Shown: positions 25,661 through 28,994 of the stretch, in pieces
Layout of the letters: every line of letters begins with the position of its first letter
Numbering within the stretch: the first letter of the stretch is position 1
NCBI GenBank assembly: GCA_046733315.1
Contig: JBKPOV010000022.1
Location: 1 to 28,994 of the forward strand
Length of the DNA: 28,994 nt
Source: VRUE01 sp046733315
GTDB lineage: Bacteria; Actinomycetota; Thermoleophilia; Solirubrobacterales; 70-9
Reading direction: 5' to 3'
The notes under the pieces: generated by a model
What the model saw: only the letters and a program-made list of their open reading frames with translations
Told to the model about the DNA's origin: nothing
Database searches by the model: none
Program-made: the position numbers and the translations under genes

Positions 25661-26179
25661 ATGGGACCGGTCAGCGCTGAGATCGAGATCGACGTGCCCC
25701 GCCGGCGCGCCTTCGACGCGATCGCCGACCTCGCCCTGCGTCCCGCCTTCACCGACCACTTCCTCAGCGACTTCCACCTCACTCGGATCGAGTCCAGCGG
25801 CGTCGGGGCCGGCGCCCGGTTCCGTTTTGCGGTGCGGCCCCGCCGCGTCTGGATGGATACGACGATCGCTGAGATCGAGGCGCCGCATCGACTGCTCGAG
25901 CACGGCCGCGGCGGCCGCGGCAACCGCATCCCTTCGACCACGCTCTGGGAGCTGACCGAGGGTCCCGGCGCCCTCACCAAGGTCCGCGTCTCTTACTGGA
26001 CGGAGCCTTCCAACCCGGTCGATCGCGGCCTCGAGTTGCTCTCCGCCGCCTCGGTTCCCTACGAGCGACGCTGGCGCGAGGCCCTGCGCCGGCTGCGCGA
26101 CCAGCTCGAGTCCGACGAGCTCGACCAGCACCGCCTGGCGGTCGCCGGCGGCAACCCGCACGCGACCGGTATTCCCTGA
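25661..26179 (+). CDS. SRPBCC (START-like) family protein
   Basis: This 172-aa protein with the helix-grip fold of the polyketide cyclase/dehydrase and START-like superfamily starts GPVSAEIEIDVPRRRAFDAIADLALRPAFTDHF and continues with GVGAGARFRFAV, TIAEIEAPHRLLEHGRGGRG, WELTEGPGALTKVRVSYWTEP and the closing helix YERRWREALRRLRDQLES. Members bind lipids or other hydrophobic ligands; this one has no telling active site. A C-terminal tail (DELDQHRLAVAGGNPHATGIP) extends past the fold. It is followed 27 nt later by a lipoprotein gene. Cytoplasmic location is inferred from the lack of a signal peptide. Confidence 0.85.
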   Translation: MGPVSAEIEIDVPRRRAFDAIADLALRPAFTDHFLSDFHLTRIESSGVGAGARFRFAVRPRRVWMDTTIAEIEAPHRLLEHGRGGRGNRIPSTTLWELTEGPGALTKVRVSYWTEPSNPVDRGLELLSAASVPYERRWREALRRLRDQLESDELDQHRLAVAGGNPHATGIP

Positions 26180-26190
26180 GCCCGGTCTTA

Positions 26191-26196
26191 TAGGCT
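26191..26196 (+). promoter_or_regulatory. -10 box before the lipoprotein gene
   Basis: TAGGCT, overlapping TATAGG at 26189-26194, lies 10 nt before the ATG at 26207 in the 27-nt gap. There is no Shine-Dalgarno sequence. Confidence 0.4.
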
Positions 26197-26206
26197 CTCG
26201 CCGCCG

Positions 26207-26755
26207 ATGCCCCGCCGCACCCGACTCGTCCTGCCACTGTTTGCCGCCCTCCTGCTGGGGGCGCTGGCGGTGACGGTCTCCGCCTGTGGCTACTCGAGCG
26301 ACTCCAAGGAGGTCGTCGAGGGCGAGGTGGTCGAGCTGGGCGAGCTCAAATACCAGGTCGTTTTCTCGCGCTTCCTCAACATCAACGACAACGAGGACTC
26401 CGCCTATCTGGTCGGCCAGGCCGTGCCGAAGAAGGGCTCCGCCTACTTCGGCGTCTTCCTCGAAGCTCAGAACAAGAGCGAAGAGAGCCAAAAACTCGCC
26501 GACTCGTTTGTGATCACCGACGCGGACGGCGAGGCCTTTGCGGCGATCCCCTCCGAAAGCCTCTACGCCTTCCCGCTCGGCGGCGAGGTCGAATCGCAGG
26601 AACCGATCCCCGCGCCTGACTCCACTCCTCAGCAAGGGCCGATCGCGGGTTCGCTCGTGCTCTTCGAACTGCCCGCAGAAGCCTCCGAGAACCGGCCCCT
26701 GACGCTCTCGATTGACGGGCCGGAAGGTCCGGCCGAAGTCACGCTCGACCTCTAG
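26207..26755 (+). CDS. Lipoprotein with a DUF4352-like domain
   Basis: This is a 182-aa protein. The signal peptide (PRRTRLVLPLFAALLLGALAV) ends in the lipobox VSAC with the lipidated C27. The mature part begins GYSSDSKEVVEGEVVELG and contains YFGVFLEAQNKSEESQKLADSFVITDADG, the extracellular immunoglobulin-like pattern of DUF4352 (an effector-binding beta sandwich). A QEPIPAPDSTPQQGPIAGSLVLFELP region and ENRPLTLSIDG follow. The binding partner is unknown. It ends 11 nt before the stop of the convergent penicillin-binding protein gene. Confidence 0.82.
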   Translation: MPRRTRLVLPLFAALLLGALAVTVSACGYSSDSKEVVEGEVVELGELKYQVVFSRFLNINDNEDSAYLVGQAVPKKGSAYFGVFLEAQNKSEESQKLADSFVITDADGEAFAAIPSESLYAFPLGGEVESQEPIPAPDSTPQQGPIAGSLVLFELPAEASENRPLTLSIDGPEGPAEVTLDL

Positions 26756-26766
26756 GAGGGTCTAGG

Positions 26767-28497
26767 TCAAAACCCGGTCGAAAGCACTTCCGATGCGGCG
26801 GGAGCGGCCACCTCGCCGCCGGCCGCTTCCGCTTCTACCAGCAGCACCCCGATCGCGAGCTTGCCGCCTTCGGCCGGGGCAAAGGCGGCGAACCAGGCGT
26901 CCTTGCGTTGCTGGGGGTGCTCGGCATCCTCTTCGCCCGGCCTCGGTCCCAGCTCGGCCGTTCCGGTCTTGCCTGCCACCTGGGCCTCGGAGATCGCCCC
27001 GGCGGTTCCGGTGCCGCCGGTTACAACGCCGACCATCAGTTCGGTCAGTTCGTCGGCGATCTGCTCTGACATCACCCGCACCGGCTCCGCCTCGGGCCGC
27101 AGCTTCTTATTGGCCACGATCGAGGTCGGCTCGCGCACGCCACCGTTGCTGATCGTCTGGGCCACGCTCGCCATCTGCAGTGGCGTCGCGAGGACCTCCC
27201 CCTGGCCGATCGCGCTGACGCCAAGGTCGATTTCTTCGCCGATCTCGGTTGGGATCGTCGATTCGGCAGGATCGACTCTGGCGACGATTTTCGACGCGTA
27301 GAGCGTCGGCGGTGCATTGAAGCCAAAGCGTTCGGCGGTCTCGACGAGTTCGTCGTTGCCGATCGCTGGGCCGAGCGGGGCGAAGTCGGCGTTGCAAGAC
27401 TCGGCGAAGGCTTGGCGGAAGGTGCCGCCGCAGTACTCGCCGTTGGCGTTTTCGATGAAGCGGCCACCGACGTTGACACCGCTGGTGATTTCGAATTCGT
27501 CGTCGAGCGAGACGACCCCCTTCTGCAGGGCGGCGGTAGTGGTGATCATCTTGAAAGTCGAGCCGGGGGGCTGGGGGGCCGAGAACGCTTGGCCGGCCAG
27601 CGCCCGCACGTTGCCCTTGCGGGCGTCGAGCACGGCGATGCCGCCGAGGCGGCCGGCCAGCGCCGCGACGGCGACCTCCTGCAGGTCGACGTCGATCGTC
27701 GTCTTTACCGCTGCCCCAGGCTTCGGCTCGGCTTCCGCGATCGTCCGGGACGAGCCATCGGCATCGCTGACGGCGAGGAGCTCGCCGCCTGGCTTGCCGG
27801 CGAGCCGAGCGTTGAAGGCGCGCTCCAGGCCGCTGATCCCGACGGGCGTTTCCGGCGCGAAGCCCTGACGGGCCAGCGCCTCGGCTTCATCTTCTTCGGC
27901 GACGCCAACTTCACCGGTGACATCGATCGCCGAGCTGCCGATCGGATGGGCCCGGGCTTCGGCCGGACCCTCGGCGAGCGGGGTGCCGTCGGCGGCCAGT
28001 ATCGGCGCCCGAGGTGCAAGCTCGACCTGGCTTTCGAGGTGCTCGCCGGAGCGCAGGCCGGGGAAGACCAGGCTCTCCTCCCAGGCGATGCCGCCTTCGT
28101 CGTAGGGAATGGCGATCTCACTGTCGACCGCGCCGAAAGCGACGGTAATGGCCGCCACCGGTACGGGCACGATCGTCTTGCCGTTGCGCGAGGCGGGGTC
28201 GCCGGGCGAGCCGGCCTCGAGCGAGCGCAGGGTCGCGATCTCGGCGGCGGCGCGGTAGGAGGTGACGAAGTCGTTGAGCTCGATCCGACGGCGCGAGGCC
28301 GGGTTCAGCTCCCTGTACATGGCGGCGTATTCGTCGCCTTCCCAGGCGCGGACGAAGCGCTCTGCGGCGTCCTTTCCTGGCTCGTCAGGAGTGCCGGCCA
28401 GGGCGCCGAATATGAAGGCGATGAGGGCGATCAGGCTGAGGGGGAGGGCGCGGGTGACGAGGCGGCGGCGGCGCTCAGCGTCGGAGAGGGGCGTCAT
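26767..28497 (-). CDS. Class B penicillin-binding protein (transpeptidase)
   Basis: This 576-aa protein cross-links peptidoglycan outside the membrane. An N-terminal membrane anchor (about 18-36) is followed by an NTF2-like MecA_N-type domain (about 42-145) beginning KDAAERFVRAWEGDEYAAMY. A linker region, LAPRAPILAADGTPLA, comes next, and then the transpeptidase domain. The catalytic motifs are S313-x-x-K316 (PGSTFKM), S367-C-N369 (AESCNADF) and K510-T-G512 (AGKTGTAEL). The MecA_N domain places it nearer the PBP2a and mycobacterial PbpA-type class B enzymes than the FtsI type. The ATG has no Shine-Dalgarno sequence; TACCTT lies 8 nt upstream on the coding strand. It is divergent from a CvpA-family gene and separated by a long inverted repeat. 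Confidence 0.93.
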   Translation of the reverse strand: MTPLSDAERRRRLVTRALPLSLIALIAFIFGALAGTPDEPGKDAAERFVRAWEGDEYAAMYRELNPASRRRIELNDFVTSYRAAAEIATLRSLEAGSPGDPASRNGKTIVPVPVAAITVAFGAVDSEIAIPYDEGGIAWEESLVFPGLRSGEHLESQVELAPRAPILAADGTPLAEGPAEARAHPIGSSAIDVTGEVGVAEEDEAEALARQGFAPETPVGISGLERAFNARLAGKPGGELLAVSDADGSSRTIAEAEPKPGAAVKTTIDVDLQEVAVAALAGRLGGIAVLDARKGNVRALAGQAFSAPQPPGSTFKMITTTAALQKGVVSLDDEFEITSGVNVGGRFIENANGEYCGGTFRQAFAESCNADFAPLGPAIGNDELVETAERFGFNAPPTLYASKIVARVDPAESTIPTEIGEEIDLGVSAIGQGEVLATPLQMASVAQTISNGGVREPTSIVANKKLRPEAEPVRVMSEQIADELTELMVGVVTGGTGTAGAISEAQVAGKTGTAELGPRPGEEDAEHPQQRKDAWFAAFAPAEGGKLAIGVLLVEAEAAGGEVAAPAASEVLSTGF

Positions 28498-28505
28498 TGC
28501 TTTGA

Positions 28506-28511
28506 AAGGTA
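28506..28511 (-). promoter_or_regulatory. -10 box before the penicillin-binding protein gene
   Basis: On the minus strand TACCTT, 8 nt before the ATG. It is 2 nt from the left arm of the inverted repeat at 28514. Confidence 0.4.
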
Positions 28512-28513
28512 TT

Positions 28514-28630
28514 GGAGGGGCCGGGTGCCCTCCTGCTTGCTGGGTTTTTCGCCGGGCGCGCTCCTTCTCTCGCGAAGTGGACTGTGCGAAAAAAATGACG
28601 CCGCGGCGCAGGAGGGCACCCGGCCCCTCC
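28514..28630. repeat. Perfect 23-bp inverted repeat in a divergent promoter region (hairpin D)
   Basis: Arms 28514-28536 and 28608-28630 are perfectly complementary over 23 bp. The 71-nt loop has an inner 8-bp stem, TTTTTCGC (28545-28552) with GCGAAAAA (28586-28593). The gap separates divergent genes, so neither side needs a terminator. The right arm ends 19 nt before the CvpA-family start. The stem sequence GTGCCCTCCTGC resembles GTGCCCCTCCTGC of hairpin C. Confidence 0.7.
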
Positions 28631-28649
28631 TTCCTGCTTCCATTGCCTT

Positions 28650-28994
28650 ATGACCGTGCTGGATTGGGCCATAGTTGCCTTCACCTTGGCTCTTGGGCTG
28701 TGGGGCTATCGGCAGGGGCTGATCGTTGGGACGTTGACGCTGGTTGGGTTCGGGGTTGGGGCGTTTGCGGGGAGTCGGATTGGGCCGTTGGTGTTGAGCG
28801 AGGGGTCGGAGTCGCCTTATGCGCCGTTGTGCGCGGCGTTGGGGGCGTTGTTGGCGGGGGCGCTGGTGGCGGTGACGCTCGAGAGCATGGCGTTGAATTT
28901 GCGGGCGCGGTTGATTCGTCGCGACGGCTTCCTGCATCTCGCGGATGGGGCCGGGGGGGCGGCGCTGATCGCCGCGGTGGCGCTGGGGCTGGTC
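28650..28994 (+). CDS. CvpA-family membrane protein, N-terminal part
   Basis: This open reading frame runs off the window end after 115 codons with no stop. It begins MTVLDWAIVAFTLALGLWGYRQGLI, the usual CvpA (colicin V production) N terminus with the GYRQG turn, and continues with at least three hydrophobic segments (VGTLTLVGFGVGAFAG, APLCAALGALLAGALVAVT, GAGGAALIAAVALGLV). In actinobacteria this domain often precedes a periplasmic serine protease (MarP type), so the full gene may be longer than plain CvpA; this cannot be seen here. Codons are shifted to G-ending forms (GGG, TTG, GCG) compared with neighbours. It shares a divergent gap with the penicillin-binding protein gene. Confidence 0.78.
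   Translation, partial: MTVLDWAIVAFTLALGLWGYRQGLIVGTLTLVGFGVGAFAGSRIGPLVLSEGSESPYAPLCAALGALLAGALVAVTLESMALNLRARLIRRDGFLHLADGAGGAALIAAVALGLV

Noticed and set aside
27412..28653. Plus-strand 413-codon frame opposite the penicillin-binding protein
   Set aside because: It overlaps a gene with all three transpeptidase motifs and runs through hairpin D; there is no domain or start signal.

Overview
The window is a high-GC chromosomal segment with no rRNA, confident tRNA, transposase, phage gene or CRISPR array. Gene content points to an actinobacterium, most likely class Thermoleophilia (Solirubrobacterales type). The reasons are several acyl-CoA dehydrogenases, an F420-type luciferase-like oxidoreductase, a lysA-hom-thrC-thrB operon, many leaderless starts, and a small secreted protein with a PSPAM...VIALIAALAGTAYAA leader that I recall as typical of that class. 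This placement is inference from content, not a database match.

Region 1 (1-5224) is a lipid or CoA-ester catabolism block: thiolase, a small lipoprotein, two adjacent acyl-CoA dehydrogenases that look like the catalytic and non-catalytic halves of a heteromeric enzyme, and an LLM-family oxidoreductase. Region 2 (5288-8410, minus strand) holds a 65-aa protein, the secreted 174-aa protein, and a tightly overlapped three-gene unit: a membrane-anchored CWB2-like protein, an 83-aa protein and a metallo-beta-lactamase-fold hydrolase. Region 3 (8525-9799) is a further acyl-CoA dehydrogenase. Its upstream region carries the same 20-bp palindromic sequence found before the thiolase, so the two loci probably share a TetR-type repressor.

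Region 4 (9886-12862) has a zinc-type CDF transporter, a coiled-coil M23 murein hydrolase or activator, and a Ser/Gly/Pro-rich membrane-anchored protein. Region 5 (12899-17364) is the aspartate-family operon lysA-hom-thrC-thrB, each gene overlapping the next. A compact DUF4258/DUF2283 pair with less GC-biased codons follows; it resembles a toxin-antitoxin module. Region 6 (17954-24200) has a secreted beta-propeller protein, a cupin and a large glutamate synthase (gltB type) behind a clear TATAAT promoter.

Region 7 (24201-28994) has a coiled-coil protein, a zinc-ribbon/FHA protein, an SRPBCC protein, a lipoprotein, a class B penicillin-binding protein and the start of a CvpA-family membrane protein.

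Two non-coding themes run through the window. First, many genes lack a Shine-Dalgarno sequence and have a TANNNT box 6-10 nt before the start codon, the layout of leaderless mRNAs. Second, intergenic gaps contain unusually long near-perfect inverted repeats (18-29 bp arms). Several directly abut a predicted -10 box. Two of them, in the gltB 3' gap, share loop-end sequences in inverted orientation while their outer stems differ. These hairpins and the duplicated operator are the most interesting unexplained signals.
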